Under the pieces are notes generated by a model. The model worked only from the letters and a program-made list of their open reading frames with translations. It was not told where the DNA came from and did no database searches. From Rhynchopus sp. YZ270_cl-10 (lineage: Eukaryota; Euglenozoa; Diplonemea; Diplonemida; Diplonemidae), in assembly GCA_964035575.1 (NCBI GenBank), contig OZ037838.1:1302001-1366000 (forward strand): DNA of 64,000 nt, in the 5' to 3' direction. Position numbers and translations under genes: made by a program. Each line of letters starts with the position of its first letter. The stretch's first letter is position 1. This document shows, piece by piece, positions 29,973 through 39,963 of this stretch.

Positions 29973-31096
29973 TCATGTTATTGATGTTTAATTTTTCTGT
30001 TTACACGTATGAAAATACACCCACACAGCGCAGCATTGCGCACCTCGTAACCTCCAGTTGCATTACACCTCAGCTTAATCTCCCCTTTCCTGTGCCCTAC
30101 TTAAACTACTACTTTTCTTTTTCCCATCCCCCACCCCGTTGCCTTACTGTGCTTGCACTACCCACCCCCTGATATAAATACACCTACACAGCGCAGCATT
30201 GCGCACCTCGTACTCCAGTTGCATTACACAGACTGGAGATGTTGAGCCGAATGAGGGTTCGAGAAGTTGGAGAGAAAGTTGACCTATTGCCTGCTTCCAC
30301 ACCTGTGGTGTGTGGCACCCTGTAAGTTCTTTGTGTAATGATGTCAACTACTTTGGATTACAGCAATGCGAACAGTGTGTTCAAGAATTTAATTTTGATA
30401 AAAATGATCGTGGCACCACTAATCATATTCATTTCCTGTATTTGCACATCAAACAATCATCGTGCACTACCTTGGCTCTCGTAAGTAACAAAGTTGTAAG
30501 GACCTTCAACAGAAAGTATGAAGATCGGAGGACGAGAATTTGTTCATATTCTTCTTGTCTGTCTGTTTGTAAATGGTGCATGTGCACACAACATTGGTGT
30601 ATTCGTAGTGACCATATTGAGTTGCAGCCCAACCACGACAACATAATATACCACACCCTCCCCAGTCCCACCCTGTAATGCAACCAAGTTTTTAAAGAAA
30701 AATAAACAAAAAACAAAATAAAACAGCACAACAAAGAACACGAAACACGAAACCACACACCTTTGTTTCCCCTCCGTACCTCCCTCTGCTCTCCTCTTTT
30801 GCAAGAACGCTCCTTCGTTTATGAAGCAATCTTCTTTTATTCTCCTAAACGCATGCATCGCAAACATTTTGTTGCTTGCTAACTCAGTCAGACACAACAC
30901 AGAACACATCGACGCACCCTCTACCTCTAACCTGTGAGGAAATTTATTCTCAGACATTTTAATTTTTCACTTTTGCCTGTTCAAACCCTTCTGTTGGTGG
31001 AAACTGACACAACGAAAACATCACAAACACACAAAACAAAAACAACCCACACCTCATCTCCTCCTAACAGAGGTGGAACAAGAAGAAGACAAAGCA
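29973..31096. other. Spacer between copies 11 and 12; short direct repeat, no gene
   Basis: CACAGCGCAGCATTGCGCAC plus CTCGTA...CTCCAGTTGCATTACAC occurs twice (30024 and 30189). Open frames on both strands here overlap each other and resemble nothing. The last 150 bases are leader type C. Confidence 0.5.
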
Positions 31097-32236
31097 ATGA
31101 TGGATGTGACCTTTGTGCTGGAAGAGTCAGGCATGACTGCGACAGTGGAGGTGCCGTGCGAGGCGGACGTTGCAGCGGCAAAGGAGGTTGCGTGCACGGC
31201 GCTTGCTGTCTCGCCTGCGTCTGTCGAGATGCGCATCGGCACGCAGGTGCTGGAGGGGACATGCCGTCTGCAGGACACTGCGTTTGATGCAGGGGTGCAG
31301 GTTGTGCTTGCCCGCCCTCGCTTTGCCGACATCAAGTGTCCTGCTGAGTGCAGTGTAGAGGCGCCACCTGGAAGGACAACTGGTGGTCAGCGGATGAATC
31401 GATTAACGCTGTCACCTTGTGGAGCACTCTGCCTCTTTACACAGGAGGATGGCTATGTAACCGGCCTCGATACAGACACCTTCAGCCCTGCCTTCAGGTT
31501 CAAAGTAGACTTTGAGGGGTACGCTGTGCCTGCCATCTCACGGTGCAAGACACGCTGCTACCTGGTGTCCTGGGAAGGTCTGCACGAGTTTGCGCTTCCG
31601 GGTGGGGAGTTTCTCCGCAAAGTCGACGGCACCTCGTTCCAAGTGTTCGCCTGTGGCAGGGTTGTTGTCTCCCGTGGCGAAGACGGGGTCTCTGTGTATG
31701 ACGAAGACCTGACGTTGCTCCACACTCTCTCGCACGAAGGGTGTGGGTGTGTGGCAGTGTCGGACTGTGGTGGGTGGGTGATCACCTCCTCCTACAAGGA
31801 GAGGAACGCACGTCTGTGGGATGTGAACACAGGTGAAGCTGTGGCATGTGTGCCTGCGGATGGGGGCATCGTGGCGCTGTCACGGTCTGCCTCTATCTTT
31901 GCCGTGGAGTGCTCTCTGGCTGAGAAAGCGCAGCTCTATGACTGGAGTGGGGCGGCTCTTGGCAGCTTTGAAAAGGAGGAGTCTCGCGTATGTGCCGTGC
32001 AGTTCACTCCATGTGGGAAGTACGTCGTCGTTGGGTTTGATAACAATGATGTTCGATATTGTGGAGAGTATACTCTGCACCAGTATGATGTGGCGACCAT
32101 GTCCTGTGTGCGTTCGATACAGGACAGCAAAGGTGTATTTGCGATCTCGCCGTGTTCACGTGTGGTTGTGTCCAAGGCAGCAGGAGGTGACGCAGGAGGC
32201 GACGTCCTTGTGACACAACATCTGTACCCCTACTGA
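31097..32236 (+). CDS. UBLP family copy 12
   Basis: 379 aa, the longest intact copy. Head substitution GMTATVEV. A long first loop (EAPPGRTTGGQRMNRL) and the FTQEDGYVTGLDTDTFSPAF block shared with copy 9. A short tandem duplication near the end (AAGGDAGGDVLV versus AGGDVLV in copy 9) shows ongoing loop-length change. The tail is QHLYPY. The 3' spacer pairs with that of copy 7. Confidence 0.88.
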   Translation: MMDVTFVLEESGMTATVEVPCEADVAAAKEVACTALAVSPASVEMRIGTQVLEGTCRLQDTAFDAGVQVVLARPRFADIKCPAECSVEAPPGRTTGGQRMNRLTLSPCGALCLFTQEDGYVTGLDTDTFSPAFRFKVDFEGYAVPAISRCKTRCYLVSWEGLHEFALPGGEFLRKVDGTSFQVFACGRVVVSRGEDGVSVYDEDLTLLHTLSHEGCGCVAVSDCGGWVITSSYKERNARLWDVNTGEAVACVPADGGIVALSRSASIFAVECSLAEKAQLYDWSGAALGSFEKEESRVCAVQFTPCGKYVVVGFDNNDVRYCGEYTLHQYDVATMSCVRSIQDSKGVFAISPCSRVVVSKAAGGDAGGDVLVTQHLYPY

Positions 32237-32779
32237 GTGATGCAGTCCACCCTGTGTGGGAAGTACCTCCTCGCTGTCGCTGAGTACTGCGGTGTGTTGC
32301 TGCCGTGATCAGTATTTGCGTTGCACCCTCGACCTACTAGCCTGTGAGGGAATTCATTTTGTACGAGTATGCAATACGTCTGGAAATGAAGGACGCGCTC
32401 TTCGGTTGCCATGTGTCTTACCGTGTTCCCCTTCCCCCCTTTTGTTCTCCACCTCTCCCGTACTTCAGGACGCGGTTTTGGGGGTTTTTTCGAGACTGTT
32501 GGGGTTCGAAAAATAAAAAAGGATGAAAAGTACAAAGGGGACATCCGACTTTAGTGGGAGGGATGGATGCGATCAACAAACAACGAATAAATAAAGAAGT
32601 ATTTCATTATTAGGGACACGCAATGTATAAAAAGAAGTTTCTGTCGCGATTGTATTTGAGAATGCTGTTGTTTCCTTTTGTACCCCTTTGGAAAAAGGCT
32701 TTTTACCTCTCTCACAAAACAAAACAACCCACACCCCATCTCCTTCCCAACAGAGGTGGAACAAGAAGAAGACAAAACA
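32237..32779. other. Spacer between copies 12 and 13 (empty site of the transposon at 11.2 kb)
   Basis: Nearly the same as 10984-11240 joined to 12465-12675, without the 1.2-kb element: at 32508-32524 TTCGAAAAATAAAAAAGG runs straight into ATGAAAAGTACAAAGGGG. Ends with a short leader type C (CCTTCCCAACAGAGGTGG). Confidence 0.7.
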
Positions 32780-33844
32780 ATGGATGTGACCTTTGTGCTG
32801 GAAGAGTCAGGCGTGACTGCGACAGTGGAGGTGCCGTGCGAGGCGGACGTTGCAGCGGCAAAGGAGGTTGCGTGCACGGCGCTTGCTGTCTCGCCTGCGT
32901 CTGTCGAGATGCGCATCGGCACGCAGGTGCTGGAGGGGACGTGCCGTCTGCAGGACACTGCGTTTGATGCAGGGGTGCAGGTTGTGCTTGCCTGTCCTCG
33001 CTTGGCCGACATCAAGTGTCCTGCTCAGTACACTGCAACGCATGTGGGACCCTTGTCACTGTCGCCTTGTGGAACGCTCTGCGTCTATAGTAGCAGGGAT
33101 GGGCATTTTGATGGTTTCGACACAGAAACCTTCGACACTGTCTTCTCGTTCATACTGGACACTCTAGTGTCCGGTCTGCCTGCCATCTTACAGTGCAAGA
33201 CACGCTGCTACTTGGCGTGTGAGAATTGCCTTCTCGAGGTTGCGCTTCCTGGTGGGGAGGTGCTCCGCAAAGTTGACGGCACCTCGAACGCAGTGTTCAC
33301 GTGTGGCGGTGTTGTTGTCTCGAAGGGCGAAGACGGCGTCTCTGTGTATGACGAAGACCTCACGTTGCTCCGCTCTCTCTCGCACAAAGGGTGCACGACC
33401 ACGGTAGTGTCTGACTGTGGTGAGTGGGTGATCACCTCCTCCCTCAGTGATCAGAAGTCCCGTCTGTGGGATGTGAACACAGGTGAAGCTGTGGCATGTG
33501 TGCCTTCGGGGTGGTTGCCTAGAGTGGCGCTTTCACGGTCTGCCTCTGTCTTTGCTGTGGGGCAGGGTGAAGTCCACCTCTATGATTGGAGTGGTGCGGC
33601 TCTCTGCAGTGTTGATGTGCGTGGGGATATCCAGGGCATGCAGTTCACCCCGTGTGGGAAGTACCTTGTGGTAAGGAATCTAAACGAGCTGCACCAGTAT
33701 GATGTGGCGACCATGTCCTGTGTGCATGTGATACCGCATAGGGAGGTTATGTCCTTTGCAATATCGCCGTGTTCACGTGTTGTGGTTTTGCAACGAGATC
33801 GCGTCATTGTGACGAGGCATCTGTACCCACACAACAGTGAGTGA
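32780..33844 (+). CDS. UBLP family copy 13
   Basis: 354 aa, the shortest intact copy; the loop before LHQYDV is minimal (RNLNE). Head end ACPRLADIKCPAQYT. Substitutions within usually fixed blocks: PAILQC, VFTCGG, VVSDCGEWVI, SDQKSRLWDV. The tail is RHLYPHNSE, as in copy 6, and a copy 6-like 3' spacer follows, whereas its 5' spacer is of the copy 8 type. Intact. Confidence 0.88.
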   Translation: MDVTFVLEESGVTATVEVPCEADVAAAKEVACTALAVSPASVEMRIGTQVLEGTCRLQDTAFDAGVQVVLACPRLADIKCPAQYTATHVGPLSLSPCGTLCVYSSRDGHFDGFDTETFDTVFSFILDTLVSGLPAILQCKTRCYLACENCLLEVALPGGEVLRKVDGTSNAVFTCGGVVVSKGEDGVSVYDEDLTLLRSLSHKGCTTTVVSDCGEWVITSSLSDQKSRLWDVNTGEAVACVPSGWLPRVALSRSASVFAVGQGEVHLYDWSGAALCSVDVRGDIQGMQFTPCGKYLVVRNLNELHQYDVATMSCVHVIPHREVMSFAISPCSRVVVLQRDRVIVTRHLYPHNSE

Positions 33845-34368
33845 TGTGTGAGGGGAGGGGAGGGAGGGAAGTGATGAAAAAACCCCAGGGTACCAGCAAA
33901 AAAACCCAAGACCCTCAACACACCCCCAATAAACTCCCCTTTCAGCTCTGTTGCTGCCTTTCTCTTGTTTGCCTCACAGGTCGCCCACCTTACACGCTGC
34001 CCATGCGGCGCTCTCGTGTGGGTGACTGATCACGATGCCGAGTATCATTTTCCTTTCATCACCTCCCACAACAAGAACCACCACAAACATGCAACACAGA
34101 ACAACATTTAGCAGCAGTTTCCGTTTTCCCCACTCTAGCCCCTCCCCGCACATGCATTTTGCACTAACGGTGCCAATTGAAAACAGATTCCTCCCTCATT
34201 CTCCCCCCTTTTGCTTTTGCTTGATTTCTTTAGCCTCTAAGAGTACGATCAGAAACCCCACACAAATTTGCAACACAGAACAACACCTCTCCTCCACCTC
34301 ATCACTCCCTCCGTTTGTGGTGGAGCAAACGTGCTGATTTGCACCTTCTCACGAAGCAACGCAAAACA
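33845..34368. other. Spacer between copies 13 and 14, leader type B with an insertion
   Basis: The AACAAGAACCACCACAAACA ... AACAC block occurs twice because about 170 bp (34105-34270) separates two partial leaders. Otherwise the same as the spacers before copies 6 and 11. Confidence 0.5.
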
Positions 34369-35481
34369 ATGATGGATGTGACCTTTGTGCTGGAAGAGTC
34401 AGGCGTGACTGCGACAGTGGAAGTGCCGTGCGAGGCGGACGTTGCAGCGGCAAAGGAGGTTGCGTGCACGGCGCTTGCTGTCTCGCCTGCGTCTGTCGAG
34501 ATGCGCATCGGCACGCAGGTGCTGGAAGGGACGTGCCGTCTGCAGGACACTGCGTTTGATGCAGGAGTGCAGGTTGTGCTTGCCCGCCCTCGCTTTGCCA
34601 ACATCAAGTGTCCTGCTGAGTACACTGTAGGTGTAGAGGTGATACCTGGAATGCATGAAGGGAGTGTATATGAATTTTCGCTGTCTCCTTGTGGAGCACT
34701 CTGCCTCTTTGCACAGGAGGAAGGCAATGTGACCGTCCTCGATACAGAAACCTTCAGCCCTGCCTTCAAGTTCAAAGTAGACATTGTGGTGTGCGGTCCT
34801 CCCGCCATCTCACGGTGCAAGACACGCTGCTACATGGCGAGTAGGAATTGTCTTGCCAAGGTTGCGCTTCCGGGTGGGGAGGTGCTCCGCAAAGTCGATG
34901 GCAACTCGTACGCAGTATTCGCGTGTGGCGGTGTTGTTGTCTCCCAAGGTGACGACGGTGTCTCTGTGTATGACGAAGACCTGACGTTGCTCCGCTTTCT
35001 CTCGCATAAACGGTGCAGGGACGTGGCAGTGTCGGACTGTGGTGGGTGGGTGATCACCTCCTCCAACAAGGAGAAGAACGCACGTCTGTGGGATGTGAAC
35101 ACAGGTGAAGCTGTGGCATGTGTGCCTGCTAATAGGATCGTGTCGCTTTCACGATCTGCCTCAGTCTTTGCTGTGGTGTGTAACGAAGTGCAGCTCTATG
35201 ACTGGAGTGGTGCGGCTCTTCGCAGCTTTGCAAATGCAGGTCAAAAAATTTCTGGCCTGCAGTTCACTCCCTCCGGGAAGTATCTCGTTGTACGGTTGAT
35301 GGATGTGGGTGCTGAAAAATATTCACTGCACCAGTATGATGTAGCGACCATGTCCTGTGTGCGTGTGTTACCGGCCTCCGACGACTGCGGCCAGTTTACG
35401 ATATCGCCGTGCTCACGTGTGGTACTATTTACGAACAGCAAACGAGACGCTATTGTGACGAGACATCTGCACCCCTACTGA
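34369..35481 (+). CDS. UBLP family copy 14
   Basis: 370 aa from an ATG ATG pair. Member of the SPAFKFKVD sub-group (EEGNVTVLDTETFSPAF). The head carries a few synonymous changes (GTGGAAGTGCC, CTGGAAGGGAC, GCAGGAGTGC) that other V-subtype heads lack. FTPSGKYLVV and FTISPCSRVVL deviate from the usual FTPCGKY and FAISPC. The tail is RHLHPY. Intact. Confidence 0.88.
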   Translation: MMDVTFVLEESGVTATVEVPCEADVAAAKEVACTALAVSPASVEMRIGTQVLEGTCRLQDTAFDAGVQVVLARPRFANIKCPAEYTVGVEVIPGMHEGSVYEFSLSPCGALCLFAQEEGNVTVLDTETFSPAFKFKVDIVVCGPPAISRCKTRCYMASRNCLAKVALPGGEVLRKVDGNSYAVFACGGVVVSQGDDGVSVYDEDLTLLRFLSHKRCRDVAVSDCGGWVITSSNKEKNARLWDVNTGEAVACVPANRIVSLSRSASVFAVVCNEVQLYDWSGAALRSFANAGQKISGLQFTPSGKYLVVRLMDVGAEKYSLHQYDVATMSCVRVLPASDDCGQFTISPCSRVVLFTNSKRDAIVTRHLHPY

Positions 35482-35835
35482 GTGATGTTTTGCGAGAGGT
35501 TGTGTTTGTGCAGCAGGATAGTACTCCCTTACAACAGGAAAAACAAGACATGCAGCAAAAACAGACCAAGAGAAAACAAAGAGGTTTTGAAAAGGGACAA
35601 TAAAAAGTTTCTCCTCTTTAAGTTTCTGCTTTTATTTTGTCCTACTCCTGGTCGTGATGTACGCAACTTTCCTGCAGTCAACGCAGGGAAAGAAGAATCA
35701 ACGATGTGACACAGGATATGGGCAGAACCGACACCTTTGTCTCAACCAAACCAATTCTATTCTCACATCCTTCCACGTGTACCAACATACCACATCACAG
35801 TGCGTTAAACACAAAGGATCCTGATACATAAAACA
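35482..35835. other. Spacer after copy 14
   Basis: No gene. Ends in a CACATCACAGTGCG ... ATAAAACA leader that would fit a family gene, followed by the stub at 35836. Confidence 0.45.
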
Positions 35836-35871
35836 ATGGATGTGACCCTTGCACCCTCGACCTCCACTTAG
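35836..35871 (+). pseudogene. UBLP family stub (start codon and four codons only)
   Basis: AACAATGGATGTGACC matches the family start, then the sequence jumps to TTGCACCCTCGACCT, a motif normally found in the 3' spacer of copies 7, 9 and 12, and stops at TAG. This looks like a deletion joining the beginning of a gene to a 3' spacer, possibly at CTTGCACC-like microhomology. The 12-codon frame (MDVTLAPSTST) has no expected function. Confidence 0.65.
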
Positions 35872-35950
35872 GGGGTCTCCTGGTCAGTATATTAGCTGTC
35901 CGAAAAATTAGTAAATAAATAAAAAATGCTCTATGTGCTCAGAAACGGCA
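35870..35950. repeat. 81-bp direct repeat, left copy
   Basis: AGGGGGTCTCCTGGTCAG through GTGCTCAGAAACGGCA. The right copy at 37895-37975 differs by one or two bases. Together they enclose the 122-bp satellite and the ankyrin remnant. Confidence 0.85.
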
Positions 35951-36453
35951 CAGGGGTCCCCCAGAAAACATTTTCTGCACAATTCGTCACAACCCGCACT
36001 GGATTAGTGCCTTTTTTTGGGCCTAAAATTCAAAAATTCAAAAATGGCTTTGTACAAGGGCGTTTTTTGCGTGTTTTTTCATGATTTTTCAAAGTCGCCA
36101 AAAATCATGTAAAATACGGCTTCCCACCCAACATTCTCCCCACAGCGTCGTTCTGACACCCATATGCCCCAAAAAAAACAGGTTTTTTTATATTTTTTTC
36201 CACACCCAATGCATCATAAAAAATACACATTTCCACCAAACTCTACTAACCCACCGCACCCACAGGAAAATTTCTTAACTATGTGTACCTAAGTGTTCAG
36301 ATCGACGCGTTTTTAAAAAAAAGTAAAACAAAATCATAAAAAATGGGGTAAAACGCCACCTGGGGTCACAAGGCCCAGGCTCCTACCTTTACAGGTAGGG
36401 GAGCTGTTGAGTGACCCATCGGAAAATGGGTCAATGTCTATTCATGAAATCTT
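35951..36453. other. AT-rich non-coding stretch inside the direct repeats
   Basis: Nothing gene-like. Composition (runs of A/T with CCCAAAAATGG-type words) resembles the arms of the fold-back element at 62 kb, but no alignment was evident by eye. Confidence 0.35.
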
Positions 36454-37338
36454 TTGAGCCGTACTGTATTGTGCCAATTGGTCGCCAGCTAAAATGTCAC
36501 TATTCGAACCAGTTCTGTCTTCTGTAACGTGTCTTATGGGTGCATGCTGCGTGCGCTGGCTGTAATTGCGATATTTTGATTCAAATTGTATTGTACTAAT
36601 TGGTCGCCAGCTAAAATGTCACTAATCGAACTAGTTCTCACATCTGTAACCTGTCTTATGGCTGTATGCTGCGTGCGCTGGCTGCAATTGCGATATTTTG
36701 AGAAGAATTGTATTGTACTAATTGGTCGCCAGCTAAAATGTCACTATTCGAACCAGTTCTGTCTTCTGTAACGTGTCTTATGGGTGCATGCTGCGTGCGC
36801 TGGCTGCAATTGCGATATTTTGAGTCAGATTGTATTGTACTAATTGGTCGCCAGCTAAAATGTCACTATTCGAACTAGTTCTGTCTTCTGTTACCTGTCT
36901 TATGGCTGTATGCTGCGTGCGCTGGCTGCACTTGCGATATTTTGAGTCAGATTGTATTGTACTAATTGGTCGCCAGCTAAAATGTCACTATTTGAACCAG
37001 TTCTGTCTTCTGTTACCTGTCTTATGGGTGTATGCTGCGTGCGCTGGCTGCAATTGCGATATTTTGAGTCGAATTGTATTGTACTAATTGGTCGCCAGCT
37101 AAAATGTCACTATTTGAACCAGTTCTGTCTTCTGTAACCTGTCTTATGGGTGCATGCTGCGTGCGCTGGCTACAATTGAGATATTTTGAGCCGAATTGTA
37201 TGGTACTACTTGGTCGCCAGCTAAAATGTCACTATTCGAACCAGTTCTCACATCTGTAACCTGTCTTATGGGTGCATGCTGCGTGCGCTGGCTGCAATTG
37301 CGATATTTTGATCCGAATTGTATTGTGCTAATTGGTTA
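36454..37338. repeat. 122-bp tandem satellite, about 7 units
   Basis: The anchor AATTGGTCGCCAGC recurs at 36476, 36598, 36720, 36842, 36964, 37086 and 37208, exactly 122 bp apart, with a truncated eighth at 37330. Units differ at a few sites (for example TCTGTAACG versus TCTGTTACC). The ~61-aa open frames that recur every 122 bp are a product of the repeat, and 122 is not a multiple of three. Confidence 0.95.
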
Positions 37339-37943
37339 TGAAGGGACGTGTCTTATTCTTGCGGTATATTTTGGATGATATCGGCTACGCTGCGGTGCTC
37401 GCAACAGCTGGGGGTGGTGGTGGAGATGTGATGCAGGTGCTGACATTGAGGTAAAGAACAAGGACGCTGCGTGTTGAGAAGGTGTCGGTCAGAGCAGGTG
37501 CGGAAGTGTGTGTCACAGACAACAATCGAAACACATGTCTTATCCTTGCGGCACATCACACCGAGACTGTACGCACTCTTCTGTGCCTGCCTGAGGTGGA
37601 TTGTGTGAATCAGTCAAATACGAGCGGCTTCACTCCACTGCATGGCGCAGTGTCACAGAAACACCCAGATGTGTCGAAGTTGCTCATTGATGCAGGGGCA
37701 GACATCGAAGCCGTTAATTACATAGGCAGGACACCTCTTCACTGTGCTTGTGAGGTTGGGGCACTCGAAATTGTGGAGATGTTGGTGAAAGCAGGTGCGG
37801 ACGAGAGTGTGGTGGACAACAAGAGTCACACATCTCTCAACATTGCGGCATATCGTGGGCATACCGAGACTGTGCGCTATCTTGTGGGCTTGCTAGGGGG
37901 TCTCCTGGTCAGTATATTAGCTGTCCGAAAAATTAGTAAATAA
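37339..37943 (+). pseudogene. Ankyrin-repeat protein remnant
   Basis: From 37482 an open frame of about 150 codons, without an ATG, holds ankyrin repeats (GFTPLHGAVSQKHPDVSKLL, DAGADIEAV, GRTPLHCACEVGALEIVEML, KAGADESVVDNKSHTSLNIA). Upstream, more degenerate pieces such as DAGADIEVKNKDA lie after stops, and the 5' end merges into the satellite. The 3' end runs into the right 81-bp repeat, which supplies the stop. Ankyrin repeats mediate protein binding; here it is a fragment. Confidence 0.75.
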
Positions 37944-37975
37944 ATATAAAATGCTCTATGTGCTCAGAAACGGCA
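37895..37975. repeat. 81-bp direct repeat, right copy
   Basis: Second copy of the repeat at 35870-35950, same orientation, overlapping the end of the ankyrin frame. Confidence 0.85.
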
Positions 37976-37979
37976 TAAC

Positions 37980-38265
37980 TTGACATGTGTTTATGGAATT
38001 GGTCCCGTACCAAGGTGTCTTGTTCGGTGTGATTTGTGCTGAAATGGATAGATTCTGAGGGTAAATGCTGCAAGCGCTAGGTATTCCGTGACGCAAATAA
38101 ATTGACATGTGTTTGTGGATTTGGTCCCGTACCAAGGTGTCTTGTTGGATGTGATTTGTGCTGAAATGGATAGATTCTGAGGGTAAATGCTGCAAGCGCT
38201 AGGTATTCCGTGACGCAAATAAATTGACATGTGTTTGTGGAATTGGTCCCGTACCACAACCGCAA
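37980..38265. repeat. Second 122-bp satellite, about 2.3 units, diverged from the first
   Basis: TTGACATGTGTTT starts at 37980, 38102 and 38224, spacing 122. In both satellites the words AATTGGTC and TGCTGC are separated by exactly 61 bp, and the following stretch (AAGCGCTAGG versus GTGCGCTGGC) is similar, so the two arrays probably descend from one unit. Confidence 0.8.
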
Positions 38266-38280
38266 CCGCAATAATTAGGG

Positions 38281-39473
38281 AAGACGGCTGGCAAGCGGAA
38301 GAGAGATGAGAGTGATGCAGAGAGTGATGCAAAGAAGCAGAAGAAGTCCACTGCAAAGAATGCTGCTGCGAACAGCCAGGGGAAAGAGGAGTCTGCGAGT
38401 GGGGTGAAGCGCAGCAGTGATGACGGCGCCGATGCCGAGTGGCCCGGACTCGATATCGCTATGGCTGTGAGCAAGCAGGAGTCCGCAGGCCCGGCGGCAG
38501 GGACGACACGTGCCAGTGGGTTGCCACATGGAATACAGGATACGGGGTTTCTGCACCAGGAAGAACTTCTGGTGCACAACATGTAGAGGGTTCTCCCCAT
38601 TGCGCTGGACGATGTGGAAGATTCGACCTATGGATTCTCCTCTTTGCACATGGTGGGATACGAAACCTCCTTAGCAGTGTCGCCGCCAGGATTCCAGGCC
38701 AATGATGTGACGTCGCTCACCTCGCGCCCTATCGCAACTCGGGGAGACGGAGCATGTGCGTTGCATGCGTTGCTGGGGAGGCATTTGTTGCATGGCGAGA
38801 TTGTGTGCCGAGGTCTGCCAGATGTGACGGAGTCACAGCTCAGGGACAGGCCTTGGCATCATGCCAGGGTATATGCGTTGAGAGAGCTCGTCAAGCATAG
38901 TGGCTTGTTCTTGAGGTGTGCCCGACAGTTTTGCGGCTTGACTCCAAGCTCGATAAGCACTGTGCGGACGCGAAGGCCGAGTTGACCAGACTCGAGTCGC
39001 TACGAGGTGCTCTCATTTTTGAGCACGTCAAGGCTAGGGATTTGTGTGCTGAAGATTCGCAGTTCTTACTGGAAATGAGGACGCTGCATGAACTTCATCG
39101 CGAGATGAGTCACGCGGACTTCATGCCACACGTGAATCCGGATTTGTGCAATGAGGGTTACAAGACGTGTGACCACATTCGTGAACGTGTGCGCGACGTT
39201 GCTGTTGCTGATCTCTTCCCGCAGGATGAGGCTGTTCAGCGTCAGACAGATGTGATCACGCGCAAGCAGGAGGAGTTCTATTCCTCAAGAGGCGTACAGG
39301 AAGAAGTTCGTCAGTCGGGACTATTACCTGTCTGTGAAGAAATCGAGGCAGTGGCAGTGGCGTTCGGCAAAAGGGTGCTATTGGTCCACGAGGACACCAA
39401 TACTTGTGTTGTGATGAATCCGGAAGCGACCCATGTTCGCGTCATCCTGCAACAAGGGGACAGCAGCACCTGA
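38281..39473 (+). pseudogene. Broken OTU-like cysteine protease reading frame
   Basis: A basic, nuclear-signal-like start (KRKRDESDAESDAKKQKKS) is followed by a segment with RGDGACALHALLG, which fits the catalytic Asp-Gly-x-Cys box of OTU-type deubiquitinases. It ends in AVAFGKRVLLVHEDTNTC, which resembles the strand region late in such domains. The frame is interrupted at least twice. I cannot say whether it was a host gene or cargo of an element; it sits in a repeat island, so I treat it as a fossil. Assignment rests on one motif. Confidence 0.5.
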
Positions 39474-39963
39474 GAAGTGCCATTTCTCCCTGCTGAAACA
39501 AAACTCGCGCACGCCACCAAATTTCCAGTGTCCGCAGTGTCGCACCACTTATTTTTTTCGCATTTTGAGGGGGGGGAAATGCAAAATGAAAACAAAATTT
39601 TGGTAGATTCACAGAATTCAGATTTTTGCTAAGGTGCTGGCAGCTGGCCCCAAAAAAAAAAAAAAAATATTTTCCCCCCACATTTTTTGGTCCAGGGTCA
39701 CAAAAAAAAATCTCCGATTCCTGAAACCCCAAATCCTGGCGGAAACCCTGCCGGGGGGGGAAAAACAAAAAAAAAAAATTTTGTTTTTTTTGACAAAAAC
39801 GGCCAAAAACGACAAAATAGTTTTTACGACAAAAATTCCTTCACAAATTGTACAGGATGAGACCCCCTACTCCACTCAGGCGTAACGCAAACATCACAAA
39901 CACACAAAACAAAACTACACACCTCATCTCCCAACAGAGGTGGAACAAGAAGAAGACAAAACA
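39474..39963. other. Low-complexity spacer before copy 15
   Basis: Long A and T runs broken by CCCC/GGGG words, then a short leader type C (CATCTCCCAACAGAGGTGG). No gene. Confidence 0.45.

Noticed and set aside
897-34820. Recurrent ~90-150-codon open frames on the - strand over every family head (containing CRRHVPSSTCVPMRISTDAGETAS)
   Set aside because: They are exact shadows of the conserved head DNA; their ends vary with the spacer and they carry no independent start context.
36586-37378. Series of 61-85-codon frames beginning YCTNWSPAKMSL
   Set aside because: Created by the 122-bp satellite; the frame shifts from unit to unit and the unit length is not a multiple of three.
36454-38265. 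Possible CRISPR array
   Set aside because: Units are contiguous 122-bp tandem repeats without spacers, in a eukaryotic context.
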